Shown here piece after piece: positions 23,529 through 34,644 of a DNA stretch of 38,030 bases. Source of the stretch: Thermodesulfovibrionales bacterium (GTDB lineage: Bacteria > Nitrospirota > Thermodesulfovibrionia > Thermodesulfovibrionales > UBA9159). The stretch is from assembly GCA_035686305.1 (NCBI GenBank), contig DASRZP010000106.1, positions 1 to 38,030 of the forward strand, read 5' to 3'. Made by a program: the position numbers and the translations under genes. The notes below the pieces were generated by a model. It did no database searches. It was not told the origin of the DNA and saw only the letters and a program-made list of their open reading frames with translations. Each line of letters begins with the position of its first letter. Position 1 is the stretch's first letter.

Positions 23529-24542
23529 ATGAACGTTCTTGAACTCTTTGCAGGTCCCGGATCCTTTGATGCCATGATAAAGGTTGTGCTCATGCTGCTG
23601 AAGATCGCCGTTGTGGTCGGGGCGTTGATGCTCCACGTCACCTATGCCACCTACTTTGAGCGGAAGACCATCGGCCATATGCAGGTGAGACTCGGGCCGA
23701 TGAGGACGGGGTTCCATGGCCTGCTCCAGCCGATAGCAGATTTTGTCAAGCTCTTCTTCAAGGAAGACATCATCCCCGCTGATGCCGACAAGCCGATGTT
23801 CTTCATAGCTCCCGTGATCGCGGTCTTTGCTGCAATGACGTCGATAGCGGTCATCCCCTTCTTCGAGGGATTCGTCATAGCCGATATCAATGTCGGTCTT
23901 CTCTTTGTCCTTGCCATGTCTTCCCTCGGCTCCTACGGCATCATCATGGCAGGCTGGGCAGCCAATTCCAAGTATTCCTTCCTGGGAGCCCTCAGGTCAT
24001 CTGCACAGGTGGTCAGCTACGAAATCTCCCTGGGGCTGAGCCTTGTAGGCGTCATGATGCTCGCAGGCTCCTTCAGGCTCACCGATATCGTCAAGGCCCA
24101 GGAACACTACCCCCTCGGCATGTTCCTCTTCCCCCAGATCATCGGTTTTTTTGTCTTCCTCCTGTCGGCGATAGCAGAGACGAACAGGCCGCCCTTTGAC
24201 CTCCCTGAGGCCGAGAGTGAGCTCGTGGCGGGATATTTCGTGGAATACAGCGGCATGAGGTTCGCCCTCTTCTACGTATCCGAGTATATCGGCATGATCA
24301 TCATGGGGTGCATCGGGACCGTCTGTTTCCTCGGCGGCTGGCACGGGCCCTTCGAGATACCCTACCTGCCCTTTGCCTGGTTTCTCGCAAAGGTGTATTT
24401 CATCATCTTCTTTTACTACTGGATACGGGCGACCCTGCCAAGATACCGGTATGACCATCTCATGAGTCTCGGATGGAAGGTGCTCATACCCCTTGCATTG
24501 CTGAACATCGTCCTTACAGGGATTGCGAAGGTGCTGGTATGA
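23529..24542 (+). CDS. nuoH: Complex I subunit NuoH
   Basis: This 337-residue membrane subunit contacts the quinone tunnel and has about eight hydrophobic helices. Conserved loops are present: 'TYFERKTIGHMQVRLGP', 'KEDIIPADADK', 'SAIAETNRPPFDLPEAESEL' and 'IRATLPRYRYDHLM'. The start has GGAGTGGAGAC upstream. Its TGA overlaps the nuoI ATG (ATGA). Confidence 0.97.
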   Translation: MNVLELFAGPGSFDAMIKVVLMLLKIAVVVGALMLHVTYATYFERKTIGHMQVRLGPMRTGFHGLLQPIADFVKLFFKEDIIPADADKPMFFIAPVIAVFAAMTSIAVIPFFEGFVIADINVGLLFVLAMSSLGSYGIIMAGWAANSKYSFLGALRSSAQVVSYEISLGLSLVGVMMLAGSFRLTDIVKAQEHYPLGMFLFPQIIGFFVFLLSAIAETNRPPFDLPEAESELVAGYFVEYSGMRFALFYVSEYIGMIIMGCIGTVCFLGGWHGPFEIPYLPFAWFLAKVYFIIFFYYWIRATLPRYRYDHLMSLGWKVLIPLALLNIVLTGIAKVLV

Positions 24543-25087
24543 AAATGAAAGGTGTCGTAAAGACGGTATTCATGACGGAGATCCTCAAGGGGATGGCGTT
24601 GACCTTGAAGATGATGTTCACTCACCCGGTGACGCGCCAGTATCCCAAAGAAAAGAGGCCTGCGATGCCCGGCTTCAGGGGTCTCCACGCCTTAGTAAGG
24701 GACCAGGAGACAGGAGAGGCCAGATGCGTCGGATGCGGACTCTGTGCTGCCATATGTCCCTCACAATGTATCCATGTTTATACGGCGGACAGCCCCGACC
24801 ACAAGAAAATCGTAGAACGGTACGAGATTGAGGTGCTGAGGTGTGTATACTGTGCTTTTTGCGTTGAGGCCTGTCCCTACGCCGCGGTCGTCCTCACGGA
24901 GCACTACGAATATGCCGATTATACCCGGGAAGCCTTTTTCATGACAAAGGAGAAGCTCCTTGACAACTGGGACAGGTATATGGGGCCGAAAAAGAACATG
25001 GAATATTTCAAGAAGTTCTGGCATCCCCGCACTGCCGACTTCGGATCATCCGAGGCGCAGGCGGTCTTTAGGAAAAGGGAGCGGTAG
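24539..25087 (+). CDS. nuoI: Complex I subunit NuoI
   Basis: This 182-residue ferredoxin-like subunit carries clusters N6a and N6b: C63/C66/C69/C73 ('CVGCGLCAAICP') and C102/C105/C108/C112 ('CVYCAFCVEACP'). A longer in-frame start at 24473 lies inside nuoH; the ATG at 24539 overlaps the nuoH stop by 4 bp, has GAAGGTG upstream and gives the standard length. The C-terminus is basic and ends KRER. Confidence 0.96.
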   Translation: MKMKGVVKTVFMTEILKGMALTLKMMFTHPVTRQYPKEKRPAMPGFRGLHALVRDQETGEARCVGCGLCAAICPSQCIHVYTADSPDHKKIVERYEIEVLRCVYCAFCVEACPYAAVVLTEHYEYADYTREAFFMTKEKLLDNWDRYMGPKKNMEYFKKFWHPRTADFGSSEAQAVFRKRER

Positions 25088-25129
25088 TGTGAAACGGCTG
25101 CCATTAAGGACACGCGGAAGGAGATCTCC

Positions 25130-25642
25130 ATGACTGCCGAATTACTCTTTGCCTATCTCGCAGGCGTAATTATCGTTCTCGCGCTCTTCGTCATATCGAC
25201 GAAGAACCCCGTGCACAGCGTGCTCTTCATGCTCCTCATGTTTTTCCATATAGCAGGGCTCTATCTTACGCTCAATGCCGAATTCCTCGCAGCTATCCAG
25301 GTGATGGTCTATGCCGGGGCGATCCTCGTCCTCTTCCTCTTTGTCGTCTTGCTCCTGAACCTGAAGGAAGAGGTCGTAGTTGAGCGGTTCGTCGGGCGCT
25401 GGCCTTTCGGCTTGGCCACGGCCTTTGTCTTCTTCCTCATGACGGTACTTTCGTTGCAGTCATTCGTTTTGGGGCCTCAGGGTGTCGTGGGTCCTGAGAC
25501 CATAAAGGCAGAGACAAACGCGAGGGTACTCGGGAAAATCCTTTATACGGAATTCCTTTACCCCTTCGAGGTGGTCTCTCTCATCTTGCTCGTGGCGCTC
25601 ATCGGCGCGATTGTGCTTGCCAAGAAAAAGCTAAGGAGTTGA
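25130..25642 (+). CDS. nuoJ: Complex I subunit NuoJ
   Basis: This 170-residue membrane subunit has five hydrophobic helices and the signatures '[16 protein letters not shown]' and '[20 protein letters not shown]'. GGAAGGAG lies before the ATG. It ends 2 bp before the nuoK start. Confidence 0.95.
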   Translation: MTAELLFAYLAGVIIVLALFVISTKNPVHSVLFMLLMFFHIAGLYLTLNAEFLAAIQVMVYAGAILVLFLFVVLLLNLKEEVVVERFVGRWPFGLATAFVFFLMTVLSLQSFVLGPQGVVGPETIKAETNARVLGKILYTEFLYPFEVVSLILLVALIGAIVLAKKKLRS

Positions 25643-25644
25643 CG

Positions 25645-25947
25645 ATGGTTCCATTACAATGGTATTTGTGGCTCAGTGCGGGAATGTTTGCGATCGGCGT
25701 CGCCGGGTTCTTGATCAGGAGGAACATCATCATCATGTTCATGTCCATTGAGCTCATGCTGAATGCGGCGAACATCTCTCTCGTCTCCCTGAGCCGTTAT
25801 CTCCAGGATATGAGAGGACAGATCCTCGTCTTTTTCATCATAGCGGTGGCAGCGGCCGAGGCAGCGATAGGCCTGGCCATCATCATCGCCCTCTTCAGGA
25901 ACAGGACAACGACCTATATCGATGAAGTGAACGAGATGAAGGGGTGA
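25645..25947 (+). CDS. nuoK: Complex I subunit NuoK
   Basis: This 100-residue membrane subunit has three helices. '[15 protein letters not shown]' and '[18 protein letters not shown]' carry the two conserved buried glutamates of the proton path. The ATG at 25645 was chosen over a TTG two codons upstream because AAGGAG is spaced 8 bp from it. Confidence 0.96.
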   Translation: MVPLQWYLWLSAGMFAIGVAGFLIRRNIIIMFMSIELMLNAANISLVSLSRYLQDMRGQILVFFIIAVAAAEAAIGLAIIIALFRNRTTTYIDEVNEMKG

Positions 25948-26003
25948 TGGCGAAGGCAGGATGAGCACGGGAGAACGAAAAAATACCATGCAGGGAGTGA
26001 TCT

Positions 26004-27920
26004 ATGAATAATTATCTCTTGATACCCTTTCTTCCCCTCGCAGCATTTCTTGTCAATATCCTCCTGGGGAGAAGGTTCATAAAGAACAACGCCCACTGGG
26101 TCTCGACGGGAGCGGTTGTGGTGTCGTGGGTGATCTCGGTCATGACCCTCTTCGACGTCCTCCAGGGCAGGACGATCAACGAAGACCTTTACACGTGGAT
26201 AACGTCAGGAGGGTTCTCGGCATCGGTGGGCTTCCTCATAGACCAGCTCACGGCAGTGATGCTCATCGTCGTCACGACGGTAAGCTCCCTCGTCCACATC
26301 TATTCGATCGGATACATGCACGGAGACAAGGGCTACTACCGGTTCTTTTCCTACCTGAGCCTCTTCACCTTCTCTATGCTCATGCTCGTCATGTCGAACA
26401 ATTTCCTCCAGCTCTATTTTGGCTGGGAAGCGGTCGGGCTCTGCTCCTACTTCCTCATCGGATTCTGGTACGAGAAGAAGTCAGCCTCCGATGCGGGGAA
26501 GAAGGCCTTCATCGTCAACAGGTTCGGTGACTTCGGATTCGGCCTCGGCGTGATCATGGTATTTCTTACCCTTGGCACGCTCCACTATGGTCCGGTCTTT
26601 GCTTCGGTCAAGAGCCTGGCCGGTCAGACCGTCGACTTCCTCGGTCTCGATGTCGATCTCATCACCCTCATCGCACTCCTGCTCTTCTGCGGCGCTGTGG
26701 GAAAATCCGCGCAGCTGCCGCTCCATATCTGGCTCCCTGACGCCATGGAGGGTCCGACACCGGTCAGCGCCCTGATCCATGCCGCCACCATGGTTACGGC
26801 AGGCGTCTTCCTCGTTGCCCGCTGTAACCCGATCTTCAACCTCTCCCCCCTTGCCATGAATGTCGTTGCCGTGGTGGGAGCGGTGACGGCGCTCTTTGCA
26901 GGGACCATAGCGCTCGTGCAGAACGACATCAAGAGGATCGTCGCCTATTCAACGGTGAGTCAGCTCGGATACATGTTCCTGGCCTGCGGCGTCGGCGCTT
27001 ATGGCGCGGGGATCTTCCACCTATACACCCACGCCTTCTTCAAGGCGCTCCTCTTCCTCGGTGCGGGAAGCGTCATGCATGCCATGGCAGGGGAGCTCGA
27101 TATCCAGAAGATGGGCGGACTGAGAAAATACATGCCGGTGACCTACATAACCTTCCTTCTCGCTTCCCTGAGCATTGCCGGAATTCCCGGTTTCGCAGGC
27201 TTTTTCAGCAAGGACGAAATCCTTTGGAGGACCTATTCCTCGGGGCCTCTCGGCCACATTCTCTTCGTGATCGGAGCGCTCACCGCCCTTCTCACGGCTT
27301 TTTATTCATTCAGGATCATCTTCCTTGCATTCCACGGAGACTTCAGGGGCACCCATGAGCAGGAGCACCATCTCCATGAATCGCCCAAGATCATGATCAT
27401 CCCTCTTATCATACTCGCCGTCGGGGCAGTTGCTTCAGGGTGGGTCGGGATACCGCCCCTTCTCGGCGGCGGGGAACACTTTGCGGAGTTTCTTGCGCCT
27501 GTCGTGGGACATGCCAAGGGCGACGGTACCCATGCAGAAGAGATGGCCATCATGGGCCTTTCGGTCATCGTTGGGCTCACGGGTATCGGTGCAGCGATGG
27601 TCATGTATCTCAGGAAGACAGACCTGGCAGAGAGGCTTGGCCGGACCTTCGCGGGGCCCTACCGGATCCTCTGGAACAAATACTACGTTGATGAGTTCTA
27701 TGACTTCATCATCGTGAGGCCGACCCTCTGGGTTGCCAGGAGTGTGATCGTCGGCGTCACCGACGGGAAGATCATAGAGGGCATCGTAAACGGTGTGCCG
27801 GCTGCCATCGGAAAGTTTTCCGAAGTGCTGAGAAAGATACAGACAGGAAAGGTGCAGGAGTATGCGTCGATCATGGCGATCGGTACCTTTGTCCTCATCA
27901 TTATGGTCCTGTTCTGGTAG
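26004..27920 (+). CDS. nuoL: Complex I proton-pumping subunit NuoL
   Basis: This 638-residue antiporter-like distal pump has 'LLQLYFGWEAVGLCSYFLIG'-type and 'LPLHIWLPDAMEGPTPVSAL' signatures, the discontinuous-helix region 'YSTVSQLGYMFLACGVGAYG' and 'HAFFKALLFLGAGSVMHAM', and the long C-terminal extension with a lateral-helix region after about residue 480. Length is standard. A GGGAGTG site precedes the start. Confidence 0.96.
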   Translation: MNNYLLIPFLPLAAFLVNILLGRRFIKNNAHWVSTGAVVVSWVISVMTLFDVLQGRTINEDLYTWITSGGFSASVGFLIDQLTAVMLIVVTTVSSLVHIYSIGYMHGDKGYYRFFSYLSLFTFSMLMLVMSNNFLQLYFGWEAVGLCSYFLIGFWYEKKSASDAGKKAFIVNRFGDFGFGLGVIMVFLTLGTLHYGPVFASVKSLAGQTVDFLGLDVDLITLIALLLFCGAVGKSAQLPLHIWLPDAMEGPTPVSALIHAATMVTAGVFLVARCNPIFNLSPLAMNVVAVVGAVTALFAGTIALVQNDIKRIVAYSTVSQLGYMFLACGVGAYGAGIFHLYTHAFFKALLFLGAGSVMHAMAGELDIQKMGGLRKYMPVTYITFLLASLSIAGIPGFAGFFSKDEILWRTYSSGPLGHILFVIGALTALLTAFYSFRIIFLAFHGDFRGTHEQEHHLHESPKIMIIPLIILAVGAVASGWVGIPPLLGGGEHFAEFLAPVVGHAKGDGTHAEEMAIMGLSVIVGLTGIGAAMVMYLRKTDLAERLGRTFAGPYRILWNKYYVDEFYDFIIVRPTLWVARSVIVGVTDGKIIEGIVNGVPAAIGKFSEVLRKIQTGKVQEYASIMAIGTFVLIIMVLFW

Positions 27921-27963
27921 GCACCATCTCATGGCATCTCTTGGGCGGTAGGAAAGGAGTCTT

Positions 27964-29499
27964 ATGGAGACGTTGACAAACAGCCTCAGCTATCCTATTC
28001 TCAGTACCCTTATCGCTACGCCGCTCATCGGTGCGGCAATACTCCTGCTCGTGGGAAGGAACCAGGAGGGTCTAACAAAGTCGATTGCCCTTCTCGTGAG
28101 CATCGTTGTATTCCTCCTCTCCCTTCCGCTCTTTACGGAATTTGACAAGACGACCCATTTCATGCAGTTTGTCGAGAGGCATCAATGGATACCCTCCTGG
28201 AATATCACCTATTATGTCGGGCTCGACGGCATCAGTGTCCTCTTTGTTCTTCTTACTACACTCGTAACAATTCTCTGCGTATTGATCTCCTGGAATTCCG
28301 TTAAGACCAAGATGAAAGAGTTCTATATCGCCATACTCATTCTCGAAGGCGCGATGATCGGCGTCTTTTCGTCCCTTGATTTCTTCCTCTTCTATCTCTT
28401 CTGGGAAGCGATGCTCATTCCCATGTATCTTCTTATCGGTGTCTGGGGCGGGCCAAAGAGGGTCTATGCGGCCATAAAGTTCTTCCTCTATACCCTTGTC
28501 GGAAGCGTACTCATGCTCGTGGGGATCATCGTCCTCTACTTCCAGGCAGGCAACACCTTTGATATCCTTGAACTCATGAAGAAGACCTACCCCTATGAGA
28601 TCCAGTTCTGGCTCTTCTGGGCATTCTTCGCTGCCTTCGCCGTCAAGGTCCCCATGTTCCCGGTCCATACGTGGCTCCCTGATGCACACACCGAGGCACC
28701 GACAGCCGGGAGCGTCATCCTCGCGGCAGTATTGATAAAGATGGGGGCCTACGGATTCCTCAGGTTCAGCCTCCCCCTGTTCCCTGAGGCATCAAGGGCA
28801 ATGACGGGTCCTATGATGATCCTTTCGGTGATTGCCATTATCTACGGCGCTGTGGTATGCCTTGCCCAGACAGACCTGAAGCGTCTCATCGCATACAGTT
28901 CAGTAAGCCATATGGGGTTCGTGACCCTCGGGATCTTCGCGCTCAACATACAGGGTCTCGAAGGGGGAATACTCCAGATGCTGAATCACGGGGTTGTAAC
29001 CGGCGCGCTCTTCCTCTCGGTCGGCGTGATCTACGACAGGACGCATTCCAGGGAGATCAAAGACTATGGTGGTCTTGCGACGGTGCTTCCCGTCTATGCT
29101 GCATTCTTCATGGTATTTACCCTTGCCTCCATAGGGCTGCCCGGCATGAACGGTTTCATCGGGGAGTTCCTGATCATCCTCGGCGGCTTCGCCGCGAGCA
29201 AGGCGGCCGGCGTCTTTGCTGCCACCGGCATCATTATCGGCGCCGCCTACATGCTCTGGCTTTACCAGAGGGTCTTCTTTATGGAGACGAACGAAAAGGT
29301 TTTCGGCCTTCAGGATATGGACATGCGTGAGATTATCACGCTCGTGCCGATGATGGTCTTTGTCTTCTGGATAGGCATATATCCCGATACCTTCCTGAGT
29401 TTTCTCCACCCTTCTGTCCAGCATCTCATCGAGAGGCTTCATTCAGCAGGCGGACAGGAGCTGCAGGTTGCGGAGAAGATTGCGGAGATACTGCGGTGA
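27964..29499 (+). CDS. nuoM: Complex I proton-pumping subunit NuoM
   Basis: This 511-residue antiporter-like subunit has 'FLFYLFWEAMLIPMYLLIG', 'PMFPVHTWLPDAHTEAPTAG', 'YSSVSHMGFVTLGIFALN' and 'LNHGVVTGALFLSVGVIYDR', which mark NuoM rather than NuoL or NuoN. AGGAAAGGAG stands before the ATG. It is followed 64 bp later by nuoN. Confidence 0.96.
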   Translation: METLTNSLSYPILSTLIATPLIGAAILLLVGRNQEGLTKSIALLVSIVVFLLSLPLFTEFDKTTHFMQFVERHQWIPSWNITYYVGLDGISVLFVLLTTLVTILCVLISWNSVKTKMKEFYIAILILEGAMIGVFSSLDFFLFYLFWEAMLIPMYLLIGVWGGPKRVYAAIKFFLYTLVGSVLMLVGIIVLYFQAGNTFDILELMKKTYPYEIQFWLFWAFFAAFAVKVPMFPVHTWLPDAHTEAPTAGSVILAAVLIKMGAYGFLRFSLPLFPEASRAMTGPMMILSVIAIIYGAVVCLAQTDLKRLIAYSSVSHMGFVTLGIFALNIQGLEGGILQMLNHGVVTGALFLSVGVIYDRTHSREIKDYGGLATVLPVYAAFFMVFTLASIGLPGMNGFIGEFLIILGGFAASKAAGVFAATGIIIGAAYMLWLYQRVFFMETNEKVFGLQDMDMREIITLVPMMVFVFWIGIYPDTFLSFLHPSVQHLIERLHSAGGQELQVAEKIAEILR

Positions 29500-29563
29500 A
29501 GGGATACTTCAGCGATCGTCGGCCAATGGTATTGACATTGAGTTTACGCGTGGAGGTTCTTGT

Positions 29564-30985
29564 ATGCAGATGCCCGATATAAGTCCGATGATGCCCGAGA
29601 TCATCATGCTCTGTCTTGCGCTGGCCGTCTTGATGATAGACCTCGCCGTCAGGAGGAAGGAGATCGTCGCGCTTGTCACTATCATAAGCGCAGGTGTAGT
29701 CATGTACTCTTTGTCGGGCCCATCGGGAGAGATATTCTCAGGCATGTACATAGCAGACGGCTACAGCCTTTTTTTCAAAATCATCTTCCTCATGAGCCTC
29801 GTATTGTCAACGCTCATATCCGTCAAATATATTGAACTGGAGAAGGTGAACTTCGGAGAATATTACGCGCTCATGCTCTTCGCGACCCTCGGTATGATGA
29901 TCATGGCGTCGGCTGGAGACATCATCGTCCTGTACCTCGGCCTTGAGCTCATGGCCTTGAGTACGTATGTCCTGGCGGGCTTTCTCAGGCATGAACGAAA
30001 GTCCAACGAGGCTGCCTTGAAGTATTTTCTCCTCGGGGCCTTTGCCTCTGCCCTCCTCCTTTACGGGGCAGCAATTATCTATGGGCTGACGGGAACGACA
30101 AGCCTGAGGGTCATTGCAGGGTATCTTTCGAAGCAGGGGGTAGAAACAAGCCCTCCGCTCCTGCTTTCGATGATCCTCTTCGTCGTTGCCTTCGGTTTCA
30201 AGATAGCTGCGGTGCCCTTTCACATGTGGGCGCCCGATGCTTACGAAGGTGCGCCGACCTCTGTCACGGCATTTATGTCAGTAGGACCGAAGGCAGCAGG
30301 CTTCGCGGCCCTGGGGAGGGTCTTCTTCATCGCCTTTTCGAGCCTTGAGGTGAACTGGGCGGCGATACTCGCTCCGATCGCAGTCCTCACGATGGCTGTC
30401 GGGAATATCCTTGCCCTCTCTCAGACGAATATCAAGAGGATGCTCGCCTACTCATCGATCGCCCATGCAGGGTATGCGCTCATCGGCGTTATTTCGGGAG
30501 GAGGAGAGGGCATGGCGAGCATGATGAACTACCTCTTCATTTATGCCTTCATGAATATGGGCGCTTTTGCGATCGTGGTTATGCTGAGAACCGAGGAATG
30601 GCGGGGCGAAGAGATATCAGAATATGAGGGCCTCGCAAAGACCCATCCCCTTGCATCGGCCCTGATGCTCGTCTTTATGTTTTCCCTCACCGGTATTCCG
30701 CCGACTGCAGGCTTTATCGGAAAGTTCTACCTCTTCATGGCAGCGGTACACGCCGGTTACGCCTGGCTCGCCATTGCCGCCGTAATCTTCAGCTCTATTT
30801 CGGCCTACTTCTACCTCAGGATTGTTATGCTCATGTATATGAGGGAGCCGAGGGTGGAAGTCCCGCTTTCGACTTCCCCGTACACCGGAATCGCCCTGGC
30901 CGTTAGCGTTTTTGCGGTGCTTTGTCTCGGGGTCCTTCCGCAAACTTTTGTGGAGTTGTCCCGTGCTGCTGTGGCAGGGTTTTAA
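29564..30985 (+). CDS. nuoN: Complex I proton-pumping subunit NuoN
   Basis: This 473-residue antiporter-like subunit is the last of the operon. It has 'LELMALSTYVLAGF', 'VPFHMWAPDAYEGAPTSVTA', 'YSSIAHAGYALIGVISGG' and 'PPTAGFIGKFYLF'. An open frame reaches back into nuoM, but the ATG at 29564 has GGAGG 8 bp upstream and starts with a family-like N-terminus (MQMPDISPMMPEI). Confidence 0.95.
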   Translation: MQMPDISPMMPEIIMLCLALAVLMIDLAVRRKEIVALVTIISAGVVMYSLSGPSGEIFSGMYIADGYSLFFKIIFLMSLVLSTLISVKYIELEKVNFGEYYALMLFATLGMMIMASAGDIIVLYLGLELMALSTYVLAGFLRHERKSNEAALKYFLLGAFASALLLYGAAIIYGLTGTTSLRVIAGYLSKQGVETSPPLLLSMILFVVAFGFKIAAVPFHMWAPDAYEGAPTSVTAFMSVGPKAAGFAALGRVFFIAFSSLEVNWAAILAPIAVLTMAVGNILALSQTNIKRMLAYSSIAHAGYALIGVISGGGEGMASMMNYLFIYAFMNMGAFAIVVMLRTEEWRGEEISEYEGLAKTHPLASALMLVFMFSLTGIPPTAGFIGKFYLFMAAVHAGYAWLAIAAVIFSSISAYFYLRIVMLMYMREPRVEVPLSTSPYTGIALAVSVFAVLCLGVLPQTFVELSRAAVAGF

Positions 30986-31039
30986 GCCGGATCACTCATC
31001 CGTCTTCTCTCGATGCCTACATCCGTTTCTCGGCAAGAG

Positions 31040-31056
31040 AATAGCCCTTGGCTATT
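31040..31056 (+). terminator. Weak candidate terminator after nuoN
   Basis: A 7-bp stem AATAGCC/GGCTATT with a CTT loop is followed by ATTTCG, about 55 bp after the nuoN stop. The stem is short and the T run poor. It lies in a 256-bp convergent gap to ntrX in which no gene is seen. Confidence 0.35.
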
Positions 31057-31241
31057 ATTTCGTCCACACAATCCTAATAATGGTCTGTCTGGTGTCAAGA
31101 GGCGTTTACGGTCCGCATGAGCGGGCCTGCCAATAACCCCGACTCTTGCCTACAAATCGGACATCGATCCCGAAATTTATGACCTATGGAGGTTGAGAAT
31201 GCCCAGTAGGCAAGGGATTCCCTTCCTTGAGCCCCTCGTGG

Positions 31242-32609
<1,368 letters not shown>

Positions 32610-32610
32610 T

Positions 32611-34644
32611 CTATCCCTCCTTCATCGGCATCTCGATCGTGAAGATCGTCCCTCGTGGTTCGTTGTCCCTCACGCGGAGGTAGCCTCTGTGCTCTGCGAC
32701 GATCTTGCTCGCAATCGCTAACCCGAGACCTGTACCACCGTCCTTCGTCGAGAAATACGGAAGAAAGAGCTTTTCTTTGTCCTCTTCCCGTATCCCCGGG
32801 CCGTCATCAGCAACATCGAGAGATACCTTGTTCGATTTGGTGTTATACATGACGCTCACGACGATCTTCCCGCGGCCGTTCATCGCATGGATCGCATTGT
32901 CAAAGAGATTAATGAGGACCCGTTTGAACTGGTCGCCGTCCAGGTCTATCAACGGCGTCTCCGGCGGTATCTGAGCCGTTATCGTAACGTCCTTGTAATC
33001 CCGGTAAAGGTTAACGACCTCTTCTATTATACCACCGAGGGCAGAGGGCGCCTTCACGATCTCAGGCATTTTGCCAAACCGGGAAAATTCGTCCACGAGA
33101 CCCCTCAGGCTGTCGACCTCTCTGATGATGGTTTTTGTCGACCGTTCAAAAACCTGCCCGAAATCACTGTCCTTCTGCTCCCATTTTTTTAGCATCCGTT
33201 CCGTCGAGAGCTTAATGGGTGTGAGGGGATTCTTTATCTCGTGGGCCATCCTCCTCGCGACCTCCTGCCATGCCAATGCCCGCTGTGCCTTTATCATATC
33301 CGTCAGGTCGTCGAAGACGACGAGGAGGCCAAGGTACCCGGAAACGTCGTCCCGCAACCCCATGATCGATACCTTGAGAAGCAGGCGTTTCCCCTTAACG
33401 GTCGCCCAGACCTCCCTTCCGACGCTTCCGAGATCCTTCAGCCGTATCCCGTGAACCATTTCCTGAAGCGAATCAGACTTGATGCGGGAGAGGATCTCGC
33501 GATAATTCTTGCCGATGACATCCTCTGGTCTGACGCCGAGGATAGAGCATGCAGCCCTGTTTATGGTAAGGCTGTTCCCATTCGCATCAAGGGATATGAC
33601 GCCGCTCTGGATGTTTTCGAGGATGTTCTCCATGGAGAGTCGCCTTCTGTCGGATTCGATATAGGCCTCCTGGAGGGATTCCTTTCCGTCTTTCAGCTCT
33701 TTCACCATATGATTGAAGGAGTTTATGAGGAGACCGATCTCGTCATCCCGATCAACGCCGATACTCACATCGAGATTCCCTGATGCAACTTCGCCCGTTG
33801 CCTGGGCGAGACCCTGGATCGGTTCCGTAATGCCTCTCGCGAGCCTGAGGGAGACCCAGAGGGCCATGAAAATAACGATGAGCGTGAAAAAACCGAGGAA
33901 GAGGAGATAATTCAATTTCAGGGGTTGTTTCCAAGCCTCGAGTTTTACGTAGTCCTCATAGGCGTTCTTGATCTTTTCGACGTTTCCTGTGATCTCCCTT
34001 GGCACGCGGGAATCCACGATCAAGACTCCTGTCTTCTTCCCCGGCATTACATCGGGGACTGCTGCCCGGACAATATCACCGTCATCATCCGACAGAACCT
34101 CGGTGCCTTCCTTCCCTTCAAAAGCCTCTCGCACCACGTCGGAAGGGTTTTCAGGCATCTCGGTGAGATGAATGACACTGTATTCTATCGGCAGGGAACC
34201 CCGTGAAATGATCGCTTTCGCCGCCTCCAGGGTCTTCTTCCTCTCTATGTCATACACCGAACTCGCTATGTTCAGCGCGCTGTCGATGGGCTGCCGGAAC
34301 TGGGGTGTAAACCACCGGTCTATGTAATTGGTCACGAGGCCGCTCGCCCCCAGGAAGAGGAGAACAGAAGGGATCGATGTCAGCACCACAAAGATGACGA
34401 CGATCTTGGTCTTGAATTGTGATCCGAGCACCTTCCGTTTCCGTTCGAGGTAGAGCTTTGTCAGGTTCTTCCCGACAAAGAACATCAGCGTCAAGAGTGC
34501 AAGGATATTGACATTCATGAGGATGAGGAGGATGACCTTCGCCGTTATCGACAGAGAGCCGAGCCTCATGAAATGGACTTCGATGGCCGATGCAAGGAGA
34601 ATAAAGAAGAGGAGCGCCGAGAAGACGAGGCCGAGCTTCTTCAC
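32611..34644 (-). CDS. ntrY: NtrY-type membrane sensor histidine kinase
   Basis: This 677-residue protein has several N-terminal hydrophobic segments (about 5-25, 33-57, 80-105 and 244-266) flanking an extracytoplasmic domain, then HAMP (about 267-320), PAS (about 335-450) and HisKA with phospho-His H468 ('RRMAHEIKNPLTPIKLS'). The HATPase has 'LFDNAIHAMNGRG', 'DDGPGIREED' and 'GGTGLGLAIA'. This is the NtrY layout. The start overlaps the upstream stop (ATGA). The cognate regulator is ntrX, immediately downstream. Confidence 0.93.
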   Translation of the reverse strand: MKKLGLVFSALLFFILLASAIEVHFMRLGSLSITAKVILLILMNVNILALLTLMFFVGKNLTKLYLERKRKVLGSQFKTKIVVIFVVLTSIPSVLLFLGASGLVTNYIDRWFTPQFRQPIDSALNIASSVYDIERKKTLEAAKAIISRGSLPIEYSVIHLTEMPENPSDVVREAFEGKEGTEVLSDDDGDIVRAAVPDVMPGKKTGVLIVDSRVPREITGNVEKIKNAYEDYVKLEAWKQPLKLNYLLFLGFFTLIVIFMALWVSLRLARGITEPIQGLAQATGEVASGNLDVSIGVDRDDEIGLLINSFNHMVKELKDGKESLQEAYIESDRRRLSMENILENIQSGVISLDANGNSLTINRAACSILGVRPEDVIGKNYREILSRIKSDSLQEMVHGIRLKDLGSVGREVWATVKGKRLLLKVSIMGLRDDVSGYLGLLVVFDDLTDMIKAQRALAWQEVARRMAHEIKNPLTPIKLSTERMLKKWEQKDSDFGQVFERSTKTIIREVDSLRGLVDEFSRFGKMPEIVKAPSALGGIIEEVVNLYRDYKDVTITAQIPPETPLIDLDGDQFKRVLINLFDNAIHAMNGRGKIVVSVMYNTKSNKVSLDVADDGPGIREEDKEKLFLPYFSTKDGGTGLGLAIASKIVAEHRGYLRVRDNEPRGTIFTIEMPMKEG

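Noticed and set aside
31110-31127. GGTCCGC/GCGGGCC hairpin as terminator of nuoN or ntrX
   Set aside because: It contains a G-T pair, has no T run on either side and is far from both stops.
31145-31214. CTTGCCTAC ... GTAGGCAAG inverted pair as an attachment site or element end
   Set aside because: The arms are only 9 bp, 52 bp apart, with no integrase or insertion sequence nearby; chance is likely.
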